Positions 33,830-41,667 of a stretch of 64,000 nt of DNA are shown piece after piece. The position numbers and the translations under genes were made by a program. Below the pieces are notes generated by a model that made no database searches, was not told the DNA's origin, and saw only the letters and a program-made list of their open reading frames with translations. The stretch is taken from contig CP108521.1 of assembly GCA_035999765.1 (NCBI GenBank), forward strand, positions 3,472,001-3,536,000. The letters run 5' to 3'. Every line of letters begins with the position of its first letter. Position 1 is the stretch's first letter. Origin of the DNA: Streptomyces sp. NBC_01231 (lineage in GTDB: Bacteria; Actinomycetota; Actinomycetes; Streptomycetales; Streptomycetaceae).

Positions 33830-34041
33830 CGCAACGCCGCGGCGAGTCGCTGCGCGGTCTCCACGGAACACCGGCCCAATTCCACGAGCGGACGGGGCGC
33901 ATCCCGCGCGAGGCTCACCGGATCGAGCCCCAGCGACGGAAGTGTAATTCCCGCCCCAAGAAGTGCTTCGCGTAATTCTTTCACCGTTTCCTCCGCCACT
34001 TCGACGCGGTGCGCAGAATGTTGTGACTCCACAGAACTCAC
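33826..34041 (-). CDS. small conserved hypothetical protein
   Basis: A 71-residue, mostly helical protein starting at a GTG with GGAAGGGG just upstream. It contains a helical segment (HRVEVAEETVKELREALLGAGI) and a C-terminal LVELGRCSVETAQRLAAALR. It is coupled to the next small gene by a four-base overlap and divergent from the XRE/DUF5753 gene, which suggests that the three form one locus. Function unknown. Confidence 0.65.
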   Translation of the reverse strand: MSSVESQHSAHRVEVAEETVKELREALLGAGITLPSLGLDPVSLARDAPRPLVELGRCSVETAQRLAAALR

Positions 34042-34154
34042 CGTGTCCCCTTCCTTTCGAGTTTCACTCTTCTCCTCTCCAGAGTGCCCTGCGGGACCTA
34101 CACTCGGCAGGAGTCTGCGCACTACAAGTGCCGTTCAGCGGAGGGTGGTTGGCT

Positions 34155-34960
34155 GTGGCCAATGGTTCACGGCAGGTGGTGTGGGAGTTCTTCGGGGCGG
34201 AGTTGAAGAGGAGAAGGGAGGACGCCGGGATCACGCAGGTGGAGTTGGGGTTACGGGTTTTTGTGTCCGGTGGGTACATCGGGCAGTTCGAACAGGCGAT
34301 TAGGAAACCACAATTGGATGTCGCACAGCGGATTGACGAGGCACTACAAACCGACGGTATTTTCGAGCGGCTGTGCCGGAAGCTCATCGATGATCCTCGG
34401 TACGCGGATTACTTCGCGAAGGCGGCCGAGCTGGAGGCGCTGACCACGAAGATCTGCGAGTTCGCCCCGGCGCTGGTGCCGGGGCTGTTGCAGACGGCGG
34501 AGTACGCACGGGCGATCACCCTCGCGATGAACCCGTTCGCGCCGGACGAGTTCATCGAGGAGAAGGTGGCCGGCCGCATGGACCGGGGGCAGATCCTCAA
34601 GGACGCCACACGGCCCGAGTATTGGGTGGTGCTGCACGAGAACGTGCTGCGGATCCCGGTGGGCGGGGCGGCGGTGATGGCCGAGCAGCTGGGGTACGTG
34701 GCCGCGCTGGCGCGCGAGCGGGCCGTGCTGGTGCAGGTGTTGCCGTACGCGGCTGGGGCGTATCCCGTCATGACCGGGTCGCTGAAACTCATGGAGTTGA
34801 AGCGGTGTATTCGGGGAACCTTCTTGACGATCCGGCCGTGGTGATGCGGGCCCAGTCGGCATACGATTTGATCAGGGCCGCCGCGCTGTCGCCGGAGGCG
34901 TCCCTGGCCTTGGTTGAATCGGCGGCGGAGGACCACAGACGATGCGCGAGTACGACCTGA
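34155..34960 (+). pseudogene. XRE/DUF5753 regulator with C-terminal frameshift
   Basis: From the GTG at 34155 (GGAGGG nine bases upstream) the frame encodes an HTH (FGAELKRRREDAGITQVELGLRVFVSGGYIGQFEQAIRKP) and most of a DUF5753 domain (FAPALVPGLLQTAEYARAI, ERAVLVQVLPYAAGAYPVMTGSLKLMEL), then leaves the family pattern and stops at 34844. The expected ending, VYSGNLLDDPAVVMRAQSAYDLIRAAALSPEASLALVESAAEDHRR, is intact in another frame to 34957. A deletion near 34795-34805 explains both: some residues between LMEL and VYSGN are also missing. It may be inactive or make a truncated product. Family proteins usually pair with the adjacent DUF397 gene. Confidence 0.8.
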
Positions 34961-35184
34961 GCAACGCAAGCTGGCGCAAGAGCACGCACAGCGACGGCAA
35001 CGGCGGCGATTGCGTCGAGATCGCGTACGACTTCCCGGGCGCCGCCCGCTGGCGCAAGAGCACCTACAGCGACGGCAACGGCGGCAGCTGCGTCGAGGTC
35101 GCCGACGGAGTCCCCGGCGTCGTACCCGTCCGGGACAGCAAGGTGGTCGGTGGAGCCGTGCTGGTGATCGGGCCGGCCGCCTGA
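34942..35184 (+). CDS. DUF397 protein with internal duplication
   Basis: An 80-residue protein of the DUF397 family, which in Streptomyces accompanies XRE/DUF5753 regulators. The conserved N-terminal half occurs twice: WRKSTHSDGNGGDCVEIAYDFPGAAR and WRKSTYSDGNGGSCVEVADGVPG, followed once by VVPVRDSKVVGGAVLV. This looks like a 75-base in-frame duplication. Its start overlaps the end of the out-of-frame DUF5753 tail, keeping the normal gene arrangement. Confidence 0.88.
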   Translation: MREYDLSNASWRKSTHSDGNGGDCVEIAYDFPGAARWRKSTYSDGNGGSCVEVADGVPGVVPVRDSKVVGGAVLVIGPAA

Positions 35185-35291
35185 CGGAGTTCGTCGGGGC
35201 AGCCCGGCGGGCGGTACTGGGGTAATCCCCCCTGCCGACCGGGTTGTTGGCCGGATGGGGCGGAGGCGACCGATCCGCGAGGCTCGTTCGC

Positions 35292-36770
35292 ATGACGCAG
35301 ATCAAGCAGAAGGCCGCCCTGATCGCCACCTCCGCCGTCCTCCTCGGCCTCACCGCCCCGCTGACCACGTCCGCCTCCGCCGCCGCTCCCTCCATCCAGT
35401 GGACGAAGTGCACAGGCGCCGGCCTCGACCCCCGCCAGCAGTGCGCCACCCTCAGGGTGCCGATGGACTACGCCGATCCAGGCGGGGCGAAGATCGACGT
35501 GGCCGTCTCTCGGGTCCCGAGCGAGAAACGAGGGGTCCGGCGTGGCGCTCTGCTGCTGATTCCGGGCGGGCCAGGCGGATCCAGCCTCAACGATCCCTCC
35601 GGAAAGGGGCAGAAGCTGCCGCAGAACGTGCGGGACAGGTACGACCTGATCGGGTTCGCGCCACGCGGGCTCGCTCCCTCCACCTCCGTCAGCTGCGGCC
35701 TCGACCGCGCCGACCTCGCCACCACCAAGCTGCGGCCCTGGCCCGCCCCGGACGGGTCCGTCGCCGAGAACATGGTCACCGCCCGGCGGGTGGCGGACGC
35801 CTGCGCCCGCAACGGCGGTGAGCTGATCCGGCACCTCAGCACCGTCAACGAGGCCCGCGACCTGGACCGTCTCCGGGCCGCGCTCGGCGAGCGCAGAATC
35901 TCCGCGTGGGGCGTGTCGTACGGGACATACGTCGGAGCCGTCTACAACCAGTTGTTCCCGCACCGCACCGATCGGGTGGTGCTGGACAGCAACGACGACC
36001 CCGATCCCACCCGCGTCTCCCGCGCCTGGCTCGCCGGGCACGAGCGCGGCGTCGAGGACACCTTCCCCGAGTTCGCGAAGTGGGCGGCGGCGCCGGGCAA
36101 CGAAAACCGGCTGGCCGAGACGGCGGCCGAGGTGCGGCCGATGGTCCTCCGGCTCGCCGAACGTCTCGACCGCTCGCCGATCCCCTGGCCCGGCGCCAAC
36201 CCCGCGGAGCTGAACGGCAACGTGCTGCGCCAGACCCTGCTGGACGCGTTCTACCGGCCCAGCAGCTTCCCCGGCCTGGCCCGGCTGATCCTGGCCGCCG
36301 AGGCCGGCACGGTGCCGGCCGCGCCCGCCGCCCCGCCGGAGTCGGTGCTGCAGAACGTGACCGCCGTCGGCGCCGGGACGCTGTGCAACGACATCGTGTG
36401 GCCCACTTCCGAGGCCGATTACCAGAAGGCCGTCGACGGGAGTCGCGCCACGTACCCGCTGACCGCGGGCATGCCGCGCAACGCGATGGTGTGCGCCGCC
36501 TGGCCGTTCACGCCCCAGCAGCCGCCGGTACGGATCACCGACCGCGGCCCCTCCAACGTCCTGCTCGTGCAGAACGAACGCGACGTGGCGACCCCGCTGG
36601 CCGGCGCCCTCAAGCTCCGCCGCACCCTCGGTGACCGGGCAGTCATGGTCACCGTGAACTCCACCGGCCACGACGCCTACCTCGCCAACGGCAACGCCTG
36701 CGGCGACGAGACGGTCTCCCGCTTCCTGGCCACTGGGGAGCGGCCGGCGCGGGACGCCTACTGCCGCTAG
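35292..36770 (+). CDS. secreted alpha/beta hydrolase, tripeptidyl aminopeptidase-like (S33)
   Basis: A 492-residue exported hydrolase. The signal peptide (KQKAALIATSAVLLGLTAPLTTSASA) is followed by WTKCTGAGLDPRQQCATLRVPMDYADP, the oxyanion segment LLIPGGPGGSS, the nucleophile GVSYGTY, and a C-terminal TAP-like domain with VLLVQNERDVATPLAGA and catalytic His in NSTGHDAY. Homologues are Streptomyces tripeptidyl aminopeptidases and SlpD/E. The ATG at 35292 begins the signal peptide. It overlaps the convergent next gene by four bases. Confidence 0.92.
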   Translation: MTQIKQKAALIATSAVLLGLTAPLTTSASAAAPSIQWTKCTGAGLDPRQQCATLRVPMDYADPGGAKIDVAVSRVPSEKRGVRRGALLLIPGGPGGSSLNDPSGKGQKLPQNVRDRYDLIGFAPRGLAPSTSVSCGLDRADLATTKLRPWPAPDGSVAENMVTARRVADACARNGGELIRHLSTVNEARDLDRLRAALGERRISAWGVSYGTYVGAVYNQLFPHRTDRVVLDSNDDPDPTRVSRAWLAGHERGVEDTFPEFAKWAAAPGNENRLAETAAEVRPMVLRLAERLDRSPIPWPGANPAELNGNVLRQTLLDAFYRPSSFPGLARLILAAEAGTVPAAPAAPPESVLQNVTAVGAGTLCNDIVWPTSEADYQKAVDGSRATYPLTAGMPRNAMVCAAWPFTPQQPPVRITDRGPSNVLLVQNERDVATPLAGALKLRRTLGDRAVMVTVNSTGHDAYLANGNACGDETVSRFLATGERPARDAYCR

Positions 36771-37903
36771 GCGTGTGCGGCCCGCCGACAGCCGTACCGG
36801 CCGGCCAGCGCGTGGAACGCCGCCTTGGGCGCCCAGTGCCAGTCCGAACTCGGGTCGTCCGGCCGGTCCTTGATCGCTTTGGTGATGCCGTAGCTCGCCA
36901 GGTCGAGGTCGTGCCGCGGGTCGTCCGGGCGGTGCGGGGCGTCCGCGGTCACGAACTCGAAGGCCATCGCCGCGTACAGGCCCATCGACTCGAAGACGTC
37001 GAGCAGATCTGTCAGGTAGGCGGCCTGGACGCGCTCGCTGCGGACCAGGTCGCCCTTGATCTCCGGTGGGTTCTTGTCGTAGTCGACGATGTCCCAGCCC
37101 ATACCGGCCGTCTGGGGCGCGCCGACGAACGCGCAGGTGCCGAACTCGGTGATCGCGAGGGGCTTGCCCCACCGCAGGTGCCGCTTCAACTCCCTCACAT
37201 AGGCGTCCCGTTCGCGGAAGTACGAGTAGTAGTCGATGCCCACGACGTCGAACAGGTTCCAGTCGACCTGGTCGTCCTGGGCGGCGGCATAGCTCAGCCG
37301 GCCCCGGAAGACGGAGCGGCCGGTCTTCGCCGCCTGCGCCGTGAAACGGTCCAGGCGGCGCTGCATGAGCTCCCGGTCGACCGTGCCGTTCTGCAGGTTC
37401 TCGATGCGCTCGATGACGTTCGCGCCGGGGATGATCCCGGGGACGAACAGCCAGAACTCGCAGCCCACGCTGAGCTCCACGCTCGCGCCCTGCCGACGCA
37501 GCCGCTCCGCGAACCGTCCGCTCTCCGCGAGGTGCTCGAGGATGTCGCGCTCCGGAACGTCCCCGAGGGTGGGCTGGAGCCAGACATGCAGTCCGAGTTC
37601 GGCGGCCTCGGCGGCCGTGGCCGTGAGGCGCTCCACACCGTCGCCGGTGACGTCGACGGTGTCCGCGTGCAGGTCGTCGCGGATGGCACGGAGGTCCGCG
37701 CGCATCCGGGCGGTGCTGAAGGCCGTGCCGGGGGTCTCGCCGGCCCCGACGGTGTACACGACACCCCTTCGGGTCAAGCCTCCTCCCGCGGCCCCCGCTC
37801 CCCCGGCCGCTGCCCGCCCCGCGGGCAGCACCGCCCCGGCCAGCCCCACAGCCGCCGCTCCCGCCAGGAACCGCGCTCGGTTGATGCCCTTCGTCTTCTC
37901 CAT
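36767..37903 (-). CDS. exported TIM-barrel protein, often labelled abortive phage infection protein
   Basis: A 378-residue protein with an N-terminal signal (FLAGAAAVGLAGAVLPAGRAAAG) and a glycosidase-like (beta/alpha)8 barrel. Candidate catalytic acids are Glu in LSVGCEFWLF and Glu in LAITEFGTCAF, placed as in clan GH-A. Close relatives in Streptomyces carry the label abortive phage infection protein; I know of no defence mechanism behind that label and a secreted barrel fits poorly with it. It may be a cell-wall or polysaccharide-active enzyme. ATG at 37903 precedes the signal. Confidence 0.75.
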   Translation of the reverse strand: MEKTKGINRARFLAGAAAVGLAGAVLPAGRAAAGGAGAAGGGLTRRGVVYTVGAGETPGTAFSTARMRADLRAIRDDLHADTVDVTGDGVERLTATAAEAAELGLHVWLQPTLGDVPERDILEHLAESGRFAERLRRQGASVELSVGCEFWLFVPGIIPGANVIERIENLQNGTVDRELMQRRLDRFTAQAAKTGRSVFRGRLSYAAAQDDQVDWNLFDVVGIDYYSYFRERDAYVRELKRHLRWGKPLAITEFGTCAFVGAPQTAGMGWDIVDYDKNPPEIKGDLVRSERVQAAYLTDLLDVFESMGLYAAMAFEFVTADAPHRPDDPRHDLDLASYGITKAIKDRPDDPSSDWHWAPKAAFHALAGRYGCRRAAHA

Positions 37904-38008
37904 GCGGCCACTGTGCCGGTCGTGGACGCGCCGGCGCGTCCGCCGATGGTCTACGGCTCCGCGACCAAGGGATGACCGATGCCCAACGTCAGGCACCCGA
38001 GGTCCGGC

Positions 38009-38926
38009 TCAGCCCTCCGCGACGATGCGGCGGGCCGCCTCCGCCTTCTCCTGGTGGGCGGTGCGCAGTTCCTCCAGGGCCTCGGAGTTCTTCTTGATGT
38101 CCGCCTTCTGGATGTCGGTCTCCGCTGTGAACCAGATGGCGAGAAGGCCGGTCTCCTCCTTGCAGCGCACGTCCGCGGTCGCGGTCTGCTTCTCCTTCGC
38201 GGAGATCTCGTCACCCTGGAACGCGGCGGTGTTCAGGGGGTCCATCGGAGAGGAATATCGGAATCCGGAACTCCGCATACACCCGGACCATTTCCGGAAT
38301 CCTTCCCTCACCGCCGGGTCCGCGAGGGAGTCCTGGTAGCTCTCGTTGGCGATGCGGCTCGCGACCGCCGCGCCGGCCGGATCGTCGTACTCCTTGGAGA
38401 GCTTGGAGACCGACTGGCCGAAGCAGCCGTCGTCCGGCACCTCTTTCCCCTTGTACGTGAGCTTTTCGCCGCTGCCCTGCGGCACGCCCCGCTTGCCGTA
38501 GAACACCGTGAGGTCGCCCTTGGAGAGGCGGGGCCCTTCGGGCAGTTGGGCGGCGTCGCGGTTCGGGTGGTAGCCGAATCGTGCCGCCTCGCTCGCGCTC
38601 GACAGCCCGTAGCGGCGGTCGGCGGGCCGGGGGGTGTCCGGGGCCTGCTCCGGCGGCTCGTAGGCGATGCCGTACGTCTTCAGGCAGCGCCGCGTCAGGA
38701 CATGCTGGGCCGACTCGATCGCGGTGTTCTGGGCGACCGAGTAGCTGTAGCGGGCCATCGGCAGGCGGTTGGTGTACGTGACCAGCCGTTCCGCCGTCGA
38801 ACTGCCGGACGTGGTAGGGGTGTTGGCCGCCCCGGCCGGGGCGCCGCCCTCGCCCGAGCCGCTCCCGGAGGAGCAGCCGAGCAGGGCGGCGGCCAGGGCC
38901 AGGCAGACGGATGCCAGGCGTCGCAC
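38009..38926 (-). CDS. lipoprotein, hypothetical
   Basis: A 305-residue protein with a lipobox (AALLGC, cysteine near residue 18) and a Gly/Ser linker. The mature part has several cysteines (RRCLKTYG, DDGCFGQS, WSGCMRSSG, VRCKEETG) that could form disulfides, and a long C-terminal helix rich in Lys, Glu and Ala. No family recognised. It starts five bases after the small secreted protein gene and is probably in the same operon. Confidence 0.8.
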   Translation of the reverse strand: MRRLASVCLALAAALLGCSSGSGSGEGGAPAGAANTPTTSGSSTAERLVTYTNRLPMARYSYSVAQNTAIESAQHVLTRRCLKTYGIAYEPPEQAPDTPRPADRRYGLSSASEAARFGYHPNRDAAQLPEGPRLSKGDLTVFYGKRGVPQGSGEKLTYKGKEVPDDGCFGQSVSKLSKEYDDPAGAAVASRIANESYQDSLADPAVREGFRKWSGCMRSSGFRYSSPMDPLNTAAFQGDEISAKEKQTATADVRCKEETGLLAIWFTAETDIQKADIKKNSEALEELRTAHQEKAEAARRIVAEG

Positions 38927-38931
38927 GCGGA

Positions 38932-39381
38932 TCAGAACTTGTAGCAGTCGCCGTCGTAACGGCCGTACCCGAAGGACGCGTTGTTGTTGTACGTCTTCTG
39001 GAGGCGGCCGCCGGGACCGTTGTCGGTGCTCTTGAAGGCCGGGATGGAGTCGCAGGCGCCCGCGAGGTTACTGTTGTAGTAGACGACCAGGTTGTACGGC
39101 GCCAGGTTGATCGCGGAGGCGGCGTTGTTCTTGACGGCCAGACCCTTTCCGGCCCCGGCACCCAGGAACGTGTAGCCGTTCAGGCTGTAGTGGTCGAAGC
39201 CCACGAACACGGTTCTCGAACCCGCCGTACCGCTGTTGTAGTAGAAGACCATGCAGTAGGTCTCGGAGTCGGGACAGGTGAGCGAGGCAGAGGCCTGGGA
39301 CTGCGGGGCCGTACCGAGCACAAGGCCCGCGGTGGCGGCGGCGGTGAGGCCGAGAGCGGCGAACTTGCGGCGCAGACGCAT
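38932..39381 (-). CDS. small secreted Cys-rich protein (peptidase-inhibitor I36-like)
   Basis: A 149-residue exported protein: signal peptide RRKFAALGLTAAATAGLVLGTAPQSQASA, then a beta-rich mature part with four cysteines (LTCPDSETYCMVFYYN, GACDSI, GDCYKF) and many Asn/Tyr/Gly. The pattern, including repeated YYN and NAAS segments, resembles Streptomyces metalloproteinase inhibitor (I36) relatives. The ATG at 39381 starts the signal peptide. Operon with the downstream lipoprotein gene. Confidence 0.78.
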   Translation of the reverse strand: MRLRRKFAALGLTAAATAGLVLGTAPQSQASASLTCPDSETYCMVFYYNSGTAGSRTVFVGFDHYSLNGYTFLGAGAGKGLAVKNNAASAINLAPYNLVVYYNSNLAGACDSIPAFKSTDNGPGGRLQKTYNNNASFGYGRYDGDCYKF

Positions 39382-39600
39382 GACGAATCTCCTGTGCTGG
39401 TCGGACACGGATGATGCGGCGCGCGAGTTCCCCGCCGCGAAAGCGCCTGATCGTAACAACCCTTGATTCGTACGGGAATTGACTTCTTTTGACGCTGTTT
39501 TCCGGAGGAATTCATTCCGGCCGAATCATCACGTTTGGAGCCGTCCGCGGGCACGAGTGCGTCACGGCCGAGAGCCACCTCACCGCGGCCGAGCGCCGCG

Positions 39601-39816
39601 TCACGCGTACCGGAACATCCTGGGCAGGCGCTGCATGTCGATGGCTGAGGCGCGGTCGTTCCAGGCGGACGGCCTGGGCCTGGCGCGCTGTTCGACGGGA
39701 AGCGGCTCGACGGGGAGCGGTGCGGCCGCGGCCCGGGCCTGGAACACCGCGATGACGGCGGCCAGTTCTTCGACGGTGGGCCGCCCGCGCAGAACCGTGA
39801 CGAGGGGCTGGGACAT
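39601..39816 (-). CDS. acyl-CoA carboxylase epsilon subunit-like protein
   Basis: A 71-residue protein beginning MSQPLVTVLRGRPTVEELAAVIAVF, which matches the short helical epsilon subunits of actinobacterial acyl-CoA carboxylases that bridge alpha and beta subunits. The C-terminus NDRASAIDMQRLPRMFRYA is similar to the usual W-x-xR...P ending. It lies 91 bases downstream of the beta subunit on the same strand. Confidence 0.85.
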   Translation of the reverse strand: MSQPLVTVLRGRPTVEELAAVIAVFQARAAAAPLPVEPLPVEQRARPRPSAWNDRASAIDMQRLPRMFRYA

Positions 39817-39907
39817 GGTGGGCTCCTTGCAGGGGACTTGGAGGTCGCGTCGCGGTGGGCGGTGGCAGGAGTGGGGCCCGGGCCGGCCCACCGACCCGGG
39901 CGACCTC

Positions 39908-41302
39908 CTAGAGCGGGACGTTGCCGTGCTTCCTGCCGGGCTGCGTCTCACGCTTGGTGCCCAGGGCGCGCAGACCTCGGATGATGTGCTGCCTGGTCTC
40001 GGACGGGATGATCACCGCGTCCACGCAGCCCCGCTCGCACGCCGAGTCGGGGCCGAGGACGGTGTCGTCGAGCGCGAGCGGCGGTCCGGGCACCGCGATG
40101 CGGGCCGTGGGCCAGGCGAGGTTGAGGTCGGCGCCGAGATGTGTGGAGCCCATGACGTCGTAGGCGCCGCCGTAGGCCTTGCGGGTGATGACGGTGATCA
40201 GTGGCACGGTGGCTTCGGCGTAGGCGTAGGTCAGCTTGGCGCTGCGCCGGACGATGCCGTTCAACTCCTGGTCGGCGCCGGGGCGGAAGCCGGGGACATC
40301 GACGAAGGTCACGACCGGCACGTTGAAGGCGTCGCAGGTGCGGATGAAGCGGGCGGCCTTCTCGCAGGCGTCGATGTCCAGGCAACCGCCGTGCCGCAGG
40401 GGCTGGTTGGCGACGATGCCGACGGGGCGCCCGTCGACACGGCCGAAGCCGGTGACGATGTTGGGGGCGAAGAGGGGCTGGGTCTCCAGGAACTCGTCGT
40501 CGTCCAGGGCGCTTTCGACGACCTGGAGCATGTCGTACGGCTCGTTGAGCGTTTCGGGAACGAGCGAGTTCAACTCCGGCCGCAGTTCCGCCTCGACATC
40601 GTCCGTACAGCCCTCGGGGTCGGCCGGTGGATCCTCCAGGTTGTTGGAGGGGAGGTAGGACAGCAGCGCCCTGACGTACTCGATGGCGTCCGTCCGGTCG
40701 TGCGCCAGGTGGTGTGCGAGGCCGGACACGGTGCTGAGGGTCCTGGCGCCGCCGAGCTCCTCCGGGCCGACGCGCTCTCCGGTGGCGGCCTCGACGGCTT
40801 CGGGCCCGGTCACGAACATGTACGACGCCTGGTCGCTCGTCACCACGAAGTCGCTGACGGCCGCGGAGTGCACCGCGCCGCTCGCGCGCCCCACGACCAA
40901 GGCGATCTGGGGGACGACTCCGGAGGCGAGTACGGCGCGACGGAAGATCTCTCCCCGGACGCCCACTGCGCCTGCGCCTGCACCTGCGCCGGCGCCGGCG
41001 TGGACGTGGGCATCGGCGTCGGCGTCGGCGCCATGGATGGAGATGAGCGGGCATCCGGTCTTCAGGGCGAGGTCCATCACCTTGGTGATCTTCGCGCCGG
41101 AGAACTCGTCGAGGACGGCACCGAGAGCGGCGGCGTCCTGCGAGAAGACGGAGACCGGACGGCCGTCGACCGTGCCGTAGCCGACGACGACGCTGTCGGG
41201 GCGGCGACGCGCCACGGCGTCCAACTCGACGAAAGAGCCCTCGTCGAGCAGCAGCTCGACCCGCTCGCGGGCGCTGCTGACTTCGGTGTCCACAACGGTC
41301 AT
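39908..41302 (-). CDS. acyl-CoA carboxylase beta subunit (carboxyltransferase), atypical
   Basis: A 464-residue PccB/AccD-like protein; the family is usually near 530. Crotonase-fold landmarks are present: SVFSQDAAALGAVLDEFSGAKITKVMDLALKTGCPLISI, GEIFRRAVLASGVVPQIALVVG, EELGGARTLSTVSGLAHH, LLSYLPSNN, VDVPGFRPGADQELNGIVRRSAKL, ITRKAYGGAYDVMGSTHLGADLNLAWPTARIAV and the end KHGNVPL. But the acyl-CoA oxyanion-hole loop, normally NDSGGARIQEG, is replaced by a low-complexity AD/AG run, and about 45 residues after TARIAV (the GAVNIL region) are missing. The second (biotin-side) glycine pair is kept. A GntR-type box lies 42 bases upstream. Could be altered in substrate or dying. Confidence 0.85.
   Translation of the reverse strand: MTVVDTEVSSARERVELLLDEGSFVELDAVARRRPDSVVVGYGTVDGRPVSVFSQDAAALGAVLDEFSGAKITKVMDLALKTGCPLISIHGADADADAHVHAGAGAGAGAGAVGVRGEIFRRAVLASGVVPQIALVVGRASGAVHSAAVSDFVVTSDQASYMFVTGPEAVEAATGERVGPEELGGARTLSTVSGLAHHLAHDRTDAIEYVRALLSYLPSNNLEDPPADPEGCTDDVEAELRPELNSLVPETLNEPYDMLQVVESALDDDEFLETQPLFAPNIVTGFGRVDGRPVGIVANQPLRHGGCLDIDACEKAARFIRTCDAFNVPVVTFVDVPGFRPGADQELNGIVRRSAKLTYAYAEATVPLITVITRKAYGGAYDVMGSTHLGADLNLAWPTARIAVPGPPLALDDTVLGPDSACERGCVDAVIIPSETRQHIIRGLRALGTKRETQPGRKHGNVPL
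40968..41033 (-). repeat. hexanucleotide-like low-complexity tract in carboxyltransferase gene
   Basis: Runs of GCGCCT/GGCGCC and GGCGTC units encode AGAGAGAG and ADADADAH. They occupy the position of the conserved oxyanion-hole loop of the carboxyltransferase. Confidence 0.75.
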
Positions 41303-41343
41303 CCGGGTGTTCCTGTCCTTGAGGGTGCCCTGAAGAGCCTAAA

Positions 41344-41360
41344 GGATTGTTGAACGATCC
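41344..41360. promoter_or_regulatory. GntR-type operator, copy 1
   Basis: GGATTGTTGAACGATCC, a near-palindrome matching the FCD/GntR half-site rule TTGT-n3-ACnA. It is 42 bases upstream of the carboxyltransferase start on the minus strand. Confidence 0.75.
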
Positions 41361-41470
41361 TTCAATAGCCGTGCACCAATCACGCGCTCGCGCCCCCTCC
41401 CGGACATCACTTCCGACTTCTTTCGGTCAGGGGATTGACGGAACCCGCGGGCGAGGGTATCAATTTGTGA

Positions 41471-41487
41471 GGATTGTTGAACGATCC
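41471..41487. promoter_or_regulatory. GntR-type operator, copy 2
   Basis: Identical 17-mer GGATTGTTGAACGATCC, here flanked by GA and TC that extend the symmetry to 21 bases. It lies about 180 bases upstream of the ATP-binding protein gene. Confidence 0.75.
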
Positions 41488-41667
41488 TCTTCGTGGATAC
41501 AGACGGACGGAGGCCGCGACGCGGCTGGGACCACCTCCCGGCCCCGGCCCGGCCGACGCCCTCCGGCTTCGCCCCTCCGCTCCCGAGCCCCTCGCGGGCG
41601 GAGCGCCGCGTGGCCACTCACCGTTTCCGGGCGGCCCGGGTCGCACCTACTCCCCGTGAGGCAAAAG

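Larger units (their letters stand above)
41303..41667. other. 365-base gene-free divergent region with two GntR boxes
   Basis: Separates the carboxyltransferase gene (left) from the ATP-binding protein gene (right). It carries two copies of the 17-mer GGATTGTTGAACGATCC, at 41344-41360 and 41471-41487, each near the expected promoter of one side. No credible gene is seen; a long open frame through it lacks coding character. Confidence 0.7.
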
